Source of the DNA: Cognatitamlana sp035818475
GTDB taxonomy: Bacteria > Bacteroidota > Bacteroidia > Flavobacteriales > Flavobacteriaceae
Length of the DNA: 64,000 bases
Direction: 5' to 3'
Assembly (NCBI RefSeq): GCF_035818475.1
Contig: NZ_JAYMGV010000001.1
Coordinates: 558,001 to 622,000, forward strand
The notes below the pieces were generated by a model. It did not search any database. It was not told the DNA's origin and saw only the letters and a list, made by a program, of their open reading frames with translations. This document shows, piece by piece, positions 1 through 8,789 of this stretch. The position numbers and the translations under genes are program-made. Numbering within the stretch: position 1 is the first letter of the stretch; every line of letters begins with the position of its first letter.

Positions 1-108
1 GCTCTAGAAGGTCCACGAGCTGGAGAAACACTTAGCCCTTCAAGGTCTGTTATTAGTTATTGGTTTGCTATTGCCGTATTTTACCCTAATCCTGAAATCT
101 ATTCTTAA
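1..108 (+). CDS. C-terminal end of a DUF3179-like protein (partial)
   Basis: The window opens inside a reading frame that gives 35 residues before a TAA stop at 106-108. The tail contains GPRAG, then SYWFAIAVFYPNPEIY. This resembles the usual end of DUF3179 proteins, where a G-P-x-x-G stretch is followed by a WFAW-x-x-F-x-P-x-T-E-I-Y ending. The family has no settled function. The rest of the gene lies outside the window, so the call rests on the terminal motif alone. The next 117 bases up to the rplM promoter show no gene. Confidence 0.55.
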   Translation, partial: ALEGPRAGETLSPSRSVISYWFAIAVFYPNPEIYS

Positions 109-202
109 CTGTAAAAGCTAAGGACGGTTTCAATTATTTTAATTACGAATTAGACATTAGTTCGGCAAGTTAAATTTTGCATGAAATAATCTCTCTTCAC
201 TA

Positions 203-233
203 TTTGGTAATCAAATATATAATCGTAAATTTG
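203..233 (+). promoter_or_regulatory. Promoter of the rplM-rpsI operon
   Basis: A TTTG at 203-206 and TAAATTTG at 226-233 are separated by 19 bases. This matches the Bacteroidota housekeeping pattern of a TTG-containing -33 box and a TAnnTTTG -7 box. Transcription should start near 240, leaving a leader of about 40 nt before the GTG start of rplM. Confidence 0.75.
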
Positions 234-281
234 CAAACTCTTTTTGAGAGAGGAATGTTTAATAATTAAAAATCAATTAGT

Positions 282-737
282 GTGGACACATTAAGCTACA
301 AAACGATTTCAGCAAACAAAGCTACTGTAAATAAAGAGTGGGTTTTGGTTGATGCTGAAGGTCAGGCGCTTGGTCGTTTAGCTTCTAAAGTTGCAAAACT
401 TTTAAGAGGTAAGCACAAGCCAAACTTCACACCTCATGTTGATTGCGGAGATAATGTAATCATTATCAATGCTGAAAAAATCACATTATCCGGTAACAAA
501 TGGACTGACAAGTCATACATTCGTCACACAGGATATCCAGGAGGTCAAAGAAGTTTAACTGCTACAGAATTGTATGGAAAAGATCCTGCAAGAGTAGTAG
601 AAAAATCAGTTAAAGGAATGTTACCTAAAAACAAATTAGGAGCAAATTTATTCCGTAATCTAACAGTTGTTGTTGGTTCAGAGCATGCTCATGCAGCGCA
701 AAAACCAAAGACAATTAACTTAAACGAATTCAAATAA
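282..737 (+). CDS. rplM: 50S ribosomal protein L13
   Basis: The 151-residue protein is a full-length L13, an early-assembling protein of the large ribosomal subunit that binds 23S rRNA. The body carries the L13 signature region (WVLVDAEGQALGRLAS near the N terminus, then HYxD-like and KMLPKN-like stretches around residues 100-120). The start is a GTG codon at 282. It is preferred because the MDTLSYKT beginning is standard for L13 in Flavobacteriaceae and no ATG lies nearby. The gene overlaps rpsI by one base (TAATG), so the two are translationally coupled as in most bacteria. The promoter at 203-233 drives both. A short leader could allow autoregulation by a ribosomal protein, but no structure was confirmed. 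Confidence 0.97.
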   Translation: MDTLSYKTISANKATVNKEWVLVDAEGQALGRLASKVAKLLRGKHKPNFTPHVDCGDNVIIINAEKITLSGNKWTDKSYIRHTGYPGGQRSLTATELYGKDPARVVEKSVKGMLPKNKLGANLFRNLTVVVGSEHAHAAQKPKTINLNEFK

Positions 738-1123
738 TGGATGTAATTCACAAAATTGGCCGTAGAAAAACGGCTGTTGCGCGCGCTTATGTTGCCCCAG
801 GAAAAGGTAACATTACAATTAATAAAAAAGACTTAGCTAATTATTTTACTACTGCTACTTTACAGTACAAAGTAAAACAACCATTAGTTTTGACTAACAA
901 TGACGCCAACTTTGATATTACAGTAAATGTATATGGAGGTGGTATTACTGGACAAGCTGAGGCTGTTCGTTTAGCAATTTCTCGTGCTATGTGCGAAATT
1001 GATGCAGAAAACAGATTAACACTTAAACCAGAAGGTTTATTAACAAGAGACCCAAGAATGGTAGAGCGTAAAAAATTCGGTCAGAAGAAAGCGCGTAAGA
1101 AATTCCAGTTCTCTAAACGTTAA
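737..1123 (+). CDS. rpsI: 30S ribosomal protein S9
   Basis: A 128-residue S9 of the small subunit head, whose C-terminal tail reaches toward the P-site tRNA. Visible signatures are IGRRKTAVARAYV at the N terminus, GGGITGQAEAVRLAISRA in the middle, and the basic end with GQKKARKKFQFSKR, where the final KR is nearly universal. The length fits the bacterial family. It follows rplM with a one-base overlap and is followed by a 184-base gap holding a flavobacterial repeat before rpsB. Confidence 0.97.
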   Translation: MDVIHKIGRRKTAVARAYVAPGKGNITINKKDLANYFTTATLQYKVKQPLVLTNNDANFDITVNVYGGGITGQAEAVRLAISRAMCEIDAENRLTLKPEGLLTRDPRMVERKKFGQKKARKKFQFSKR

Positions 1124-1136
1124 TATCCAATTTCGA

Positions 1137-1165
1137 TGTTATGCTGAGCGCAGTCGAAGCATCTC
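1137..1165 (+). repeat. Dispersed flavobacterial intergenic repeat (TGAGCGCAGTCGAA core)
   Basis: The stretch contains ATGCTGAGCGCAGTCGAAGC, where ATGCT (1141-1145) can pair with AGCAT (1158-1162). Its core GAGCGCAGTCGAA is found again, inverted, at 51061-51075. From general knowledge, this core is common in intergenic regions of Flavobacteriaceae. Here it sits between rpsI and rpsB, and its function is unknown. Confidence 0.6.
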
Positions 1166-1307
1166 ATCACTATTAATAAAATTAAAAACAGTTATTGTTG
1201 TCCTAGTCCAAAAGACAGGAATTAGTTTAGCATCTAAATGATTAAGGCGAATTTTTTAAATGACCACTTAAGCATTGCTAATTCAACAGAACGTAAACTA
1301 TTACAAA

Positions 1308-2090
1308 ATGGCAGTAGAAGTAAAAGAATTACTTGAAGCAGGTGTACACTTTGGACACCTTACACGTAAGTGGGACCCTAATATGGCTCCTTACGTATAT
1401 ATGGAGCGTAACGGTATCCATATTATTAATCTATATAAAACAGCGGCTAAAATTGACGAAGCTGGAACTGCACTTGCTAAAATTGCAGCATCTGGACGTA
1501 AAATTTTATTCGTTGCAACAAAAAAACAAGCAAAAGATATTGTTGCTGAAAAAGCCGGTGAAATCAACATGCCTTACATCACTGAAAGATGGCCGGGTGG
1601 TATGTTAACTAACTTTGTTACCATCAGAAAAGCTGTTAAAAAAATGGCTTCAATTGATAGAATGAAGAAAGACGGTACATTCAACACATTATCTAAAAAA
1701 GAACGTTTACAGGTTGACCGTTTAAGAGCTAAGTTAGAGAAAAACTTAGGGTCTATTAGCGATATGACACGTTTACCTGGTGCTTTGTTTGTTGTAGATA
1801 TTAAACGTGAGCATATAGCGATTAAAGAAGCTCAAAAATTAAACATTCCAATTTTTGCAATGGTAGACACCAATTCTGACCCACGTCAGGTTGATTATGT
1901 TATTCCTGCAAATGATGACGCTTCTAAATCAATAGATAAAATTTTATCTCATGTATCATCTGCAATAGCAGGAGGACTGGCTGAGCGTAAAGCTGAAAAA
2001 GAGGCTACTGCAGCTGCTAAAGAGAAAGAAGAAGCTCCTAAAGCAAAAGCAGCTCCAGCCGAAAAAGCGGTTGCTGAAGAAGAAGAATAA
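1308..2090 (+). CDS. rpsB: 30S ribosomal protein S2
   Basis: S2 binds the back of the 30S subunit near S1 and is needed for initiation. The ATG at 1308 is chosen because it gives the canonical start MAVEVKELLEAGVHFGH; an in-frame upstream codon at 1275 would add 11 residues that are not part of the family. The protein is 260 residues, with the S2 hallmarks GHLTRKWDPNM, RWPGGMLTN and ALFVVDIKREHIAIKEA. A Lys/Ala/Glu-rich tail from about residue 225 to the end is typical of Bacteroidota S2. It precedes tsf, as in most bacteria, but the two are separated by a terminator-like hairpin. Confidence 0.97.
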   Translation: MAVEVKELLEAGVHFGHLTRKWDPNMAPYVYMERNGIHIINLYKTAAKIDEAGTALAKIAASGRKILFVATKKQAKDIVAEKAGEINMPYITERWPGGMLTNFVTIRKAVKKMASIDRMKKDGTFNTLSKKERLQVDRLRAKLEKNLGSISDMTRLPGALFVVDIKREHIAIKEAQKLNIPIFAMVDTNSDPRQVDYVIPANDDASKSIDKILSHVSSAIAGGLAERKAEKEATAAAKEKEEAPKAKAAPAEKAVAEEEE

Positions 2091-2112
2091 ATAACATTAA
2101 TACAACACAAAC

Positions 2113-2160
2113 AAGTCGTTTAGTTCTTTTCTTTGCAGAAATAAATTGAACGACTTTTTT
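2113..2160 (+). terminator. Hairpin with U-run between rpsB and tsf
   Basis: AAGTCGTT (2113-2120) pairs perfectly with AACGACTT (2149-2156), followed by a run of T residues. The loop is long (28 nt). The hairpin sits 15 bases before the tsf start, so it may act as a partial terminator or attenuator that sets the S2 to EF-Ts ratio. Confidence 0.6.
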
Positions 2161-2174
2161 AAATTATAAATACT

Positions 2175-3149
2175 ATGAGTACTACAGTAAAAGTAACAGC
2201 TGCTGAAGTAAATAAATTAAGACAGGCAACTGGTGCAGGTATGATGGACTGCAAAAAAGCTTTAGTTGAAGCTGAAGGTAACTTTGATAAAGCTATTGAA
2301 GTTTTACGTAAAAAAGGGCAAAAAGTAGCAGAAAAGAGAGCAGATAGAGACTCTTCTGAAGGTGCTGCTGTTGCTAAAATCAATGCAGACCAAACTGAAG
2401 GTGTTGCAATTGTATTAGGCTGTGAAACTGATTTTGTTGGTAAAAACGAAAACTTTTTAGCCTTAGCAAATCAATTAGCCGATATTGCACTTAACACAAA
2501 TTCAAAAGAAGCTTTTTTAGCGGCTGATTTTGGAGGAATGACTGTAGCTGAAAAATTAGTTGAGCAAACTGGAGTGATTGGTGAAAAGCTTGATATTACT
2601 TCTTTTGAAAAACTAGAGGCTGCTTATGTTGGTTCTTATGTTCATATCAATAAAATTGCTGCATTAGTAGGGTTAACTGCTAAGGTTGATAACGCAGATG
2701 TTTTAGTAAAAGATATTGCTATGCAAGTGGCTTCAATGGGAGCTACAACATTATCTTATAAAGATTTTGACTCGGCATATGTGGCATCAGAAACTGAAGC
2801 TAGAATTGCTGTTATTGAAAAAGATAATATTGAATTAGGTCGTTTAGGAAAAACACTTAAAAATGTACCTCAATATATTTCTATGGCACAATTAACTCCT
2901 GAAGTATTAGCTCAAGCTGAAGCAGACGCAAAAGCTGAATTAGCAGCTGAAGGTAAACCGGAAAAAATCTGGGATAGAATCTTACCTGGTAAAATGGAGC
3001 GTTTTATTTCTGACAACACAACTTTAGATCAGGAACAATGTTTATTAGATCAAAAATTCATCAAAGATGAAAAGAAAACTGTTGCAGCATATGTTTCTTC
3101 TTATGGTGAAGTTGAAATCTCAGGATTCAAACGTGCTACAGTAGGTTAA
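2175..3149 (+). CDS. tsf: Translation elongation factor Ts
   Basis: EF-Ts is the guanine-nucleotide exchange factor that recycles EF-Tu-GDP to EF-Tu-GTP. The N-terminal UBA-like domain is clear: VNKLRQATGAGMMDCKKAL at residues 13-31 contains the EF-Ts signature. The TDFVGKNENF motif, which contacts EF-Tu, follows at about residues 87-96. At 324 residues it is longer than the 283-residue E. coli protein and has a C-terminal extension usual in Bacteroidota, ending with DQEQCLLDQKFIKDEKKTV. It is followed by a strong terminator at 3188-3222. Confidence 0.97.
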   Translation: MSTTVKVTAAEVNKLRQATGAGMMDCKKALVEAEGNFDKAIEVLRKKGQKVAEKRADRDSSEGAAVAKINADQTEGVAIVLGCETDFVGKNENFLALANQLADIALNTNSKEAFLAADFGGMTVAEKLVEQTGVIGEKLDITSFEKLEAAYVGSYVHINKIAALVGLTAKVDNADVLVKDIAMQVASMGATTLSYKDFDSAYVASETEARIAVIEKDNIELGRLGKTLKNVPQYISMAQLTPEVLAQAEADAKAELAAEGKPEKIWDRILPGKMERFISDNTTLDQEQCLLDQKFIKDEKKTVAAYVSSYGEVEISGFKRATVG

Positions 3150-3187
3150 AACTCCTAAATTTCGCTTTAGCGAAAACACAATATATC

Positions 3188-3222
3188 AAAACCACGACTC
3201 TAATTAGAGTCGTGGTTTTTTT
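3188..3222 (+). terminator. Intrinsic terminator after tsf
   Basis: ACCACGACTCT (3191-3201) pairs with AGAGTCGTGGT (3206-3216) around a four-base loop, followed by eight T residues. An A-run precedes the stem, so it may work in both directions. Confidence 0.9.
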
Positions 3223-3271
3223 TATTCGAAAATTCAAGATTCATATAAATTCAAAAAATAAAAATTTTATG

Positions 3272-3279
3272 TAGTTTTG
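3272..3279 (+). promoter_or_regulatory. Possible -7 box upstream of pyrH
   Basis: TAGTTTTG matches TAnnTTTG exactly. It lies about 110 bases before the pyrH start, after the tsf terminator, so pyrH-frr probably has its own promoter. No clear TTG -33 box was seen at the right distance. Confidence 0.45.
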
Positions 3280-3389
3280 CTAAACTTCAATTTTTAAAAT
3301 GACATGAGCCATAACAACTATGTATAACTTATACTTAAACGTTTTTTGGCAAATGACATCAGACCATAAAAAGAAATAGAAATTATCTA

Positions 3390-4097
3390 ATGAAATACAA
3401 AAGAATCCTACTCAAACTCTCAGGTGAAGCCTTAATGGGATCACGCCAATATGGAATAGACCCGGAAAGATTAGCAGAATATGCCCAAGACATAAAAACC
3501 ATAACAGATAAAGGCACAGAAGTTGCCATTGTTATTGGTGGTGGAAATATTTTTAGAGGCGTAGCCGGGGCTAGTAAAGGTATGGATCGGGTACAAGGCG
3601 ACCATATGGGGATGTTAGCCACTGTAATTAATGGCTTAGCGTTACAAGGCGCTTTGGAAGATGCCGGTATCCCAACCAGATTACAGACAGCAATTAAAAT
3701 AAACGAAGTTGCAGAACCATTTATTAGAAGAAGAGCTATGCGTCATCTGGAAAAAGGCCGCGTGGTAATATTTGGAGGTGGTACAGGAAATCCTTATTTT
3801 ACAACAGATTCTGCGGCTGTATTACGCGCAATAGAAGTAGAAGCAGATGTGATATTAAAAGGGACGCGTGTAGATGGTATTTATAATGCAGATCCGGAAA
3901 AAGATACAACTGCTGTTAAATTCAACACAATTAGCTTTGACGATGTATTGCGAAAAGGATTAAAAGTTATGGATACTACAGCGTTTACGCTAAGTCAGGA
4001 AAATAAACTACCTATTATTGTTTTTGATATGAACAAAAAAGGAAATTTACTTAAAGTTGTTTCCGGTGAAAATATAGGAACCGTAGTTAATGTATAA
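3390..4097 (+). CDS. pyrH: UMP kinase
   Basis: Uridylate kinase phosphorylates UMP to UDP in the cytoplasm, feeding pyrimidine nucleotide and cell-wall precursor synthesis. The 235-residue protein starts MKYKRILLKLSGEALMG, the phosphate-binding start of the amino-acid-kinase fold. It carries VIGGGNIFRG (about residues 48-57), GGGTGNPYFTTDSAA (about 131-145) and DGIYNADPEKD (about 162-172), all diagnostic of bacterial PyrH. It is followed 41 bases later by frr, a pairing seen in many bacteria, and the two form an operon closed by the terminator at 4705-4727. Confidence 0.97.
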   Translation: MKYKRILLKLSGEALMGSRQYGIDPERLAEYAQDIKTITDKGTEVAIVIGGGNIFRGVAGASKGMDRVQGDHMGMLATVINGLALQGALEDAGIPTRLQTAIKINEVAEPFIRRRAMRHLEKGRVVIFGGGTGNPYFTTDSAAVLRAIEVEADVILKGTRVDGIYNADPEKDTTAVKFNTISFDDVLRKGLKVMDTTAFTLSQENKLPIIVFDMNKKGNLLKVVSGENIGTVVNV

Positions 4098-4138
4098 TAC
4101 TGGCGTAGTTTTTGATTTAATCACAAAAAATTAAAATA

Positions 4139-4696
4139 ATGAACGAAGACATACAATTTATAATAGATACAACAAAGGAGGCTATGGACAATGCCTTAAA
4201 GCACCTTGAAAAGCAGTTCTTAAATATTAGGGCAGGAAAGGCAAGCCCTGCAATGCTTGGAAGTGTTATGGTAGATTATTATGGCACACAAACCCCGTTA
4301 AGTCAGGTTGCTAATGTAAATACTCCTGATGGCAGAACCATTAGTGTACAGCCTTGGGAAAAAAGTATGCTTCAGGAAATTGAACGCGGTATTGCCTATG
4401 CAAATCTTGGATTCAACCCTATGAATAATGGAGAAACTATTATCATCAATGTTCCTCCATTAACAGAAGAGCGCAGAAAAGAATTAGCAAAACAGGCCAA
4501 ATCTGAAGCTGAAGACGCTAAGGTTAGTATTAGAACAGCAAGAAAAGATGCCATGAATGACATTAAAAAGAATGATGACATCTCAGAAGACTTAAAAAAG
4601 AACACTGAAATTGACGTACAACAATTAACTGATAATTACGTTAAAAAGGCAGATGATCTTTTCGATAATAAAGAAAACGAGATCATGACCGTATAA
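4139..4696 (+). CDS. frr: Ribosome recycling factor
   Basis: RRF splits the post-termination ribosome together with EF-G. The 185-residue protein has the expected length and motifs: LNIRAGKASPAMLGSVMVDYYGT (about residues 27-49), SVQPWEKSMLQEIERGI (about 69-85), PPLTEERRKELAKQAK and the helical region with RKDAMNDIKK. It is the second gene of the pyrH-frr operon. Confidence 0.97.
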   Translation: MNEDIQFIIDTTKEAMDNALKHLEKQFLNIRAGKASPAMLGSVMVDYYGTQTPLSQVANVNTPDGRTISVQPWEKSMLQEIERGIAYANLGFNPMNNGETIIINVPPLTEERRKELAKQAKSEAEDAKVSIRTARKDAMNDIKKNDDISEDLKKNTEIDVQQLTDNYVKKADDLFDNKENEIMTV

Positions 4697-4704
4697 TCTA
4701 AGAG

Positions 4705-4727
4705 GCGACAATTTAGTCGCTTTTTTT
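4705..4727 (+). terminator. Intrinsic terminator after frr
   Basis: GCGAC (4705-4709) pairs with GTCGC (4716-4720) over a six-base loop, followed directly by seven T residues. The stem is short but GC-rich for this genome. Confidence 0.8.
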
Positions 4728-4755
4728 ATAATTATTTTGTTCTGAGATTGCGCTA

Positions 4756-6027
4756 ATGTTAAAACGTTGTATTTTTCTTTTTGCTATACTTTGTACCATA
4801 AGCGTACAATCACAATCTTTAGTTGAGCATACCAAAGAACCCGCGAAAGATTCCATCAGAAAAAGCCTCTTGCTAAAAAGCATAGGAAATGGCTATTTAC
4901 CAACAAAATATTTTAATTTCGATTTAAGATATTTAATTAAATACAACCAGTATGAGGGTATTAGAACTGGTTTTGGAGGTATTACCAATAATACATTTTC
5001 AGAAAAATATCGTGTAAACAGTTATGTGGTTTATGGGTTTAGAGATCACCGTTTCAAATACAGTCTTGGAGGAGGGTTTAGACTGGCCAAACAAACCAAT
5101 ACCTGGGTAAATTTATCATATACTGATGACCTGCAAGAAACCGGGAGTACAAAGTTTTTAACAGATAGCAGGGTATTTCAATTTTTTGAACCACGTTTAT
5201 TAAACATTGATCTGTTTCACAAGCACATTACTAAAGCCATTAGTTTAGAGCATCAGGCAGGCCCAAAGCTTCTTACAGGGACCGAATTTGCAGTTAGCAA
5301 TGTAGATCCTACCTATAATTATAGTTACGTATTAAATGAAAAGGAATTCAAGTCTTTTAACCTAAGTATGGTAAAAGTTGCATTTCAATGGGAGCCATTT
5401 AGTAAATTTGAATTGTCAAAAGGCCGGTATAAAAGGAAAAAATCGGGTTATCCCAAATTTACTATCCAGTATACAAAAAACTTTAATAATCTTTTTAAAA
5501 GTGATTTTAGCTTTTCAAAGCTTGACTTTAGAACCATTTATAAAATAGGAAAACAAGACGATACATTTTCAGAGATTATACTAGTTTCCGGAGTAGCTGG
5601 TGGGAATGCCCCTTTAACCCATTTATACCATGCTTACCCCAATAATATTACCAAAGAAAAGATATTACAACGCTTTTCAGTAGCCGGTTTAAACAGCTTT
5701 GAAACCATGTATTTCAATGAATTTTTTTCAGATAAATTTACCACCATTCAGTATAAATATTTTCTACCCTCGTTTAATTTTTCTGAGCGGTTTAAACCTC
5801 AGCTGGTATTAATAAGCAGATATGCTATTGGAGACATGAAAAGCCCTGAAAGACATCAAAATATAACTTTTGGGTCGCTTAGAAAAGGCTACACAGAATC
5901 CGGATTTGAAATCAATAAATTGTTATTTGGTTTTGGTTTGAGTTTTACATACCGCTATGGTGCCTATCACCTACCCAATATTAGCGATAATGTGGCATTC
6001 AAATTTACTTTTAATATAACACTGTAA
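4756..6027 (+). CDS. Outer-membrane beta-barrel protein, DUF5686-like
   Basis: The 423-residue protein begins with a Sec signal peptide (about residues 1-19, ending SVQSQS). The rest alternates hydrophobic and polar residues with many aromatics and ends in the strand FKFTFNITL, as expected for an outer-membrane barrel. Stretches such as YNQYEGIRTGFGG, VYGFRDHRFKYSLGGGFR and FRTIYKIGKQDD resemble the barrel part of DUF5686 proteins. Those usually also carry an N-terminal carboxypeptidase-regulatory-like domain, and this one lacks it. The function is unknown. It stands alone between the frr terminator and the exporter gene. The family call is moderate and the barrel call is stronger. Confidence 0.6.
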   Translation: MLKRCIFLFAILCTISVQSQSLVEHTKEPAKDSIRKSLLLKSIGNGYLPTKYFNFDLRYLIKYNQYEGIRTGFGGITNNTFSEKYRVNSYVVYGFRDHRFKYSLGGGFRLAKQTNTWVNLSYTDDLQETGSTKFLTDSRVFQFFEPRLLNIDLFHKHITKAISLEHQAGPKLLTGTEFAVSNVDPTYNYSYVLNEKEFKSFNLSMVKVAFQWEPFSKFELSKGRYKRKKSGYPKFTIQYTKNFNNLFKSDFSFSKLDFRTIYKIGKQDDTFSEIILVSGVAGGNAPLTHLYHAYPNNITKEKILQRFSVAGLNSFETMYFNEFFSDKFTTIQYKYFLPSFNFSERFKPQLVLISRYAIGDMKSPERHQNITFGSLRKGYTESGFEINKLLFGFGLSFTYRYGAYHLPNISDNVAFKFTFNITL

Positions 6028-6218
6028 CCTTACTCAGATTATTCCTTACAACCTCAAAAGGAATCAACATCATATAAAAAATCATAAATCACAACAAAAG
6101 ACAACCGATGATTACAATTCACATTTTTGATATGAATTCTATAGTCTAGCGTTTACTAAAATTTTATCATATTGGCTTTGTAATAAAATAAAACTCACAT
6201 TATTAAGATAATAATAAC

Positions 6219-6248
6219 AACGTAATACGTTCTATTTTTCTACCTTTG
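6219..6248 (+). promoter_or_regulatory. -7 box of the MMPL exporter gene with an adjacent palindrome
   Basis: TACCTTTG at 6241-6248 matches TAnnTTTG. The perfect inverted repeat AACGTA-A-TACGTT occupies 6219-6231, just upstream, where a repressor or activator could bind. No TTG -33 box is apparent. Confidence 0.5.
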
Positions 6249-6268
6249 CAAATCTTTTAAATTAAGGC

Positions 6269-8671
6269 ATGCTTAAACTTTTTACCAAAGATTTTTGGGA
6301 CGTTATCGCAAGATTAATTTTACGCAATAAAATTATCATTCTTGTAGGTATTTTAATAGCAACTTTTCTACTCAGTCAGAAATGGGAAAATATGCGATTT
6401 ACCTATACGGAAGCTAATTTATTACCTGACGGGCATGAGGTAAATATTAAGTATAATGATTTTCTAAAAAGATTTGGTGAAGAAGGTAATCTAATTATAC
6501 TAGGGGTTAAGGACAGCTCCTTTTTTTCTGTTGAAAAATTGAATGCCTGGAACCAACTCTCAGAAAACTTTAAAAAAAATGATGCTGTTGAAACGGTAGT
6601 TTCTATAAAAGATCTTCAAAAACTTATTAAGGATACACAAAATGAAAGATTCAAATTAGAGCCTTTTATTAAGGATTCTATCAGTTCATTAGCACAAATA
6701 GGGTCATTACAAAATGAGCTTTTTGAAAAGTATCCGTTTTATGACAACTTCTTGTTCAACAAAGAAACCAAAACTATCAGAACTGCTATATATTTAAAAA
6801 AAGATATAGTAAACACCCCTACAAGAAAAGACTTTGTTGTTGACGTTTTAGTACCCGAGATAGAATCTTTTGAAGCACAAAACAATCTGGATGTCAGGAT
6901 ATCGGGTATGCCCTATATCAGAACCTTAAATTCGCAAAATATAGTGGATGAAATAGGTTTGTTCATTGTTGCTGCACTATTAGTAACCTCAATTATATTT
7001 TTCTTCTTTTTCAGATCTTTTAGAGCTACTTTCATTTCTCTCATTGTAGTATGCATAGGTGTTATGTGGACCCTAGGTATTATTGGATTTTTAAACTATG
7101 AAATCACTGTATTAACGGCGCTTATACCTCCTCTGATTATAGTCATTGGTATACCTAATTGTATATTTTTAATCAATAAATATCAGCACGAAGTAAAGCT
7201 GCATGGCAACAAGGTAAAATCGTTACAACGTGTTATTACTAAAGTTGGCAATGCCACGCTGATGACCAACGTTACCACGGCATCAGGTTTTGCTACGTTT
7301 ATTTTAACCGAAAGTAAGCTTTTAAAAGAATTTGGTGTTGTAGCGTCTTTAAGTATTCTCGCTATTTTTATTCTATGTCTGCTTATAATACCAATTATCT
7401 ATACCTTTTTACCATTCCCGAAAGACAGGCACCTGGAACATCTTAATAAACGCTGGATCGGTGGTTTTGTAGACTGGATGGAACGTATGGTAAAACAAAG
7501 ACGCATCACCATTTATATAACCTCGGTAATTTTATTAGTGGCCAGTATTATTGGGATATATCAGATAAAAATTTCAGGCAGTTTAATTGAAGATATGCCC
7601 CAGGAATCTGATTTTGTTAATGATATCCGATTTTTTGAAGATGAGTTCAACGGTATTATGCCATTAGAAATCATGGTGGACACAAAACGTAAAAAAGGTG
7701 TCATGAAGCTCTCTACACTCAAACGCATGGATGAGCTTGAGGATTTAATTATAGAAACACCTGAGTTATCCAAACCCATTTCAGTAGTTAGTCTGGTTAA
7801 ATATTCAAAGCAAGCGTATTATAACGGCAATACAAAATACTATCAACTGCCAACCTCTCAAGAAAATAGTTTTATTCTGTCTTATGCTAAAAATTCATCA
7901 TCAAATGTAGATTTACTGAAGAACTTTGTGGACAGTACCGGTCAGTATGCTCGTATCACCACCTTTATGAAAGATATTGGAACCGATAAAATGGAGCGTA
8001 TTGAAGAAAATATTCGAACTGAAATAAATAAAGTATTTCCAAAAGAAAAATATGATGTGACTATGACCGGTAAGGCTTTGGTTTTTCAAAAAGGGACCAA
8101 GTACCTAGTTAAAAATTTAGCCATATCGTTATCATTAGCCATACTGCTTATTGCGCTTTTTATGGCCTATATGTTTAGATCTACGCGCATGATTATTGTA
8201 TCGCTTATCCCTAACCTTTTACCCTTATTAGTTACTGCAGGATTAATGGGCTACTTGGGTGTTCCTATAAAACCGTCAACTATATTGGTTTTTAGTATAG
8301 CCTTTGGTATTTCAGTTGACGACACCATTCATTTTTTAGCAAAATACAGGCAAGAATTACAAGCCAATAAATGGAAAATAAAAGTGTCTGTTTATGGCGC
8401 TTTACGTGAAACAGGTGTGAGCATGTTTTATACATCTATTGTCCTTTTCTTTGGCTTTTCTGTATTCACCATTTCTAGCTTTGGAGGCACCGTAGCTTTA
8501 GGAGCATTGGTATCTGCGACGCTTTTGTTTGCAATGTTATCAAATCTGTTGCTTTTACCTTCATTATTATTGTCGTTAGAACGTAATATTGCTAATAAGC
8601 AAGTGCTTAGGGAGCCTTCAATAAATATTATTCCTGAAGAAGATATCAATGATTTTCCTGAAAAACAATAA
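6269..8671 (+). CDS. MMPL/RND-superfamily transporter
   Basis: An 800-residue inner-membrane protein with the two-fold RND plan. A single helix lies at about residues 17-36, followed by a large extracytoplasmic domain and a five-helix bundle at about 228-380. A seventh helix at about 408-430 is followed by a second extracytoplasmic domain and a final helix bundle at about 620-770. The stretch FSIAFGISVDDTIHFLAKY (about 674-692) carries the acidic pair in the membrane that serves proton relay in MMPL/RND exporters; the first half has GIPNCIFLINKY at the equivalent site. It lacks the adaptor and TolC partners of tripartite systems, so it probably acts alone on a lipid or hydrophobic substrate. 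The substrate is unknown. Confidence 0.85.
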   Translation: MLKLFTKDFWDVIARLILRNKIIILVGILIATFLLSQKWENMRFTYTEANLLPDGHEVNIKYNDFLKRFGEEGNLIILGVKDSSFFSVEKLNAWNQLSENFKKNDAVETVVSIKDLQKLIKDTQNERFKLEPFIKDSISSLAQIGSLQNELFEKYPFYDNFLFNKETKTIRTAIYLKKDIVNTPTRKDFVVDVLVPEIESFEAQNNLDVRISGMPYIRTLNSQNIVDEIGLFIVAALLVTSIIFFFFFRSFRATFISLIVVCIGVMWTLGIIGFLNYEITVLTALIPPLIIVIGIPNCIFLINKYQHEVKLHGNKVKSLQRVITKVGNATLMTNVTTASGFATFILTESKLLKEFGVVASLSILAIFILCLLIIPIIYTFLPFPKDRHLEHLNKRWIGGFVDWMERMVKQRRITIYITSVILLVASIIGIYQIKISGSLIEDMPQESDFVNDIRFFEDEFNGIMPLEIMVDTKRKKGVMKLSTLKRMDELEDLIIETPELSKPISVVSLVKYSKQAYYNGNTKYYQLPTSQENSFILSYAKNSSSNVDLLKNFVDSTGQYARITTFMKDIGTDKMERIEENIRTEINKVFPKEKYDVTMTGKALVFQKGTKYLVKNLAISLSLAILLIALFMAYMFRSTRMIIVSLIPNLLPLLVTAGLMGYLGVPIKPSTILVFSIAFGISVDDTIHFLAKYRQELQANKWKIKVSVYGALRETGVSMFYTSIVLFFGFSVFTISSFGGTVALGALVSATLLFAMLSNLLLLPSLLLSLERNIANKQVLREPSINIIPEEDINDFPEKQ

Positions 8672-8789
8672 AGGTTACAGATTAAAACCATTATATAAGA
8701 ATAAAAACAAAATTTTCATTATTTTTTGAATTTATAATTTCATTTTTAATTATTGAATCCATTATATTTACATTTCAAAACAAGTGTTT

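Noticed and set aside
1275..1307. Eleven-residue N-terminal extension of rpsB
   Set aside because: The extension LIQQNVNYYK is not part of S2; the conserved start MAVEVKELLEAGVHFGH begins at 1308.
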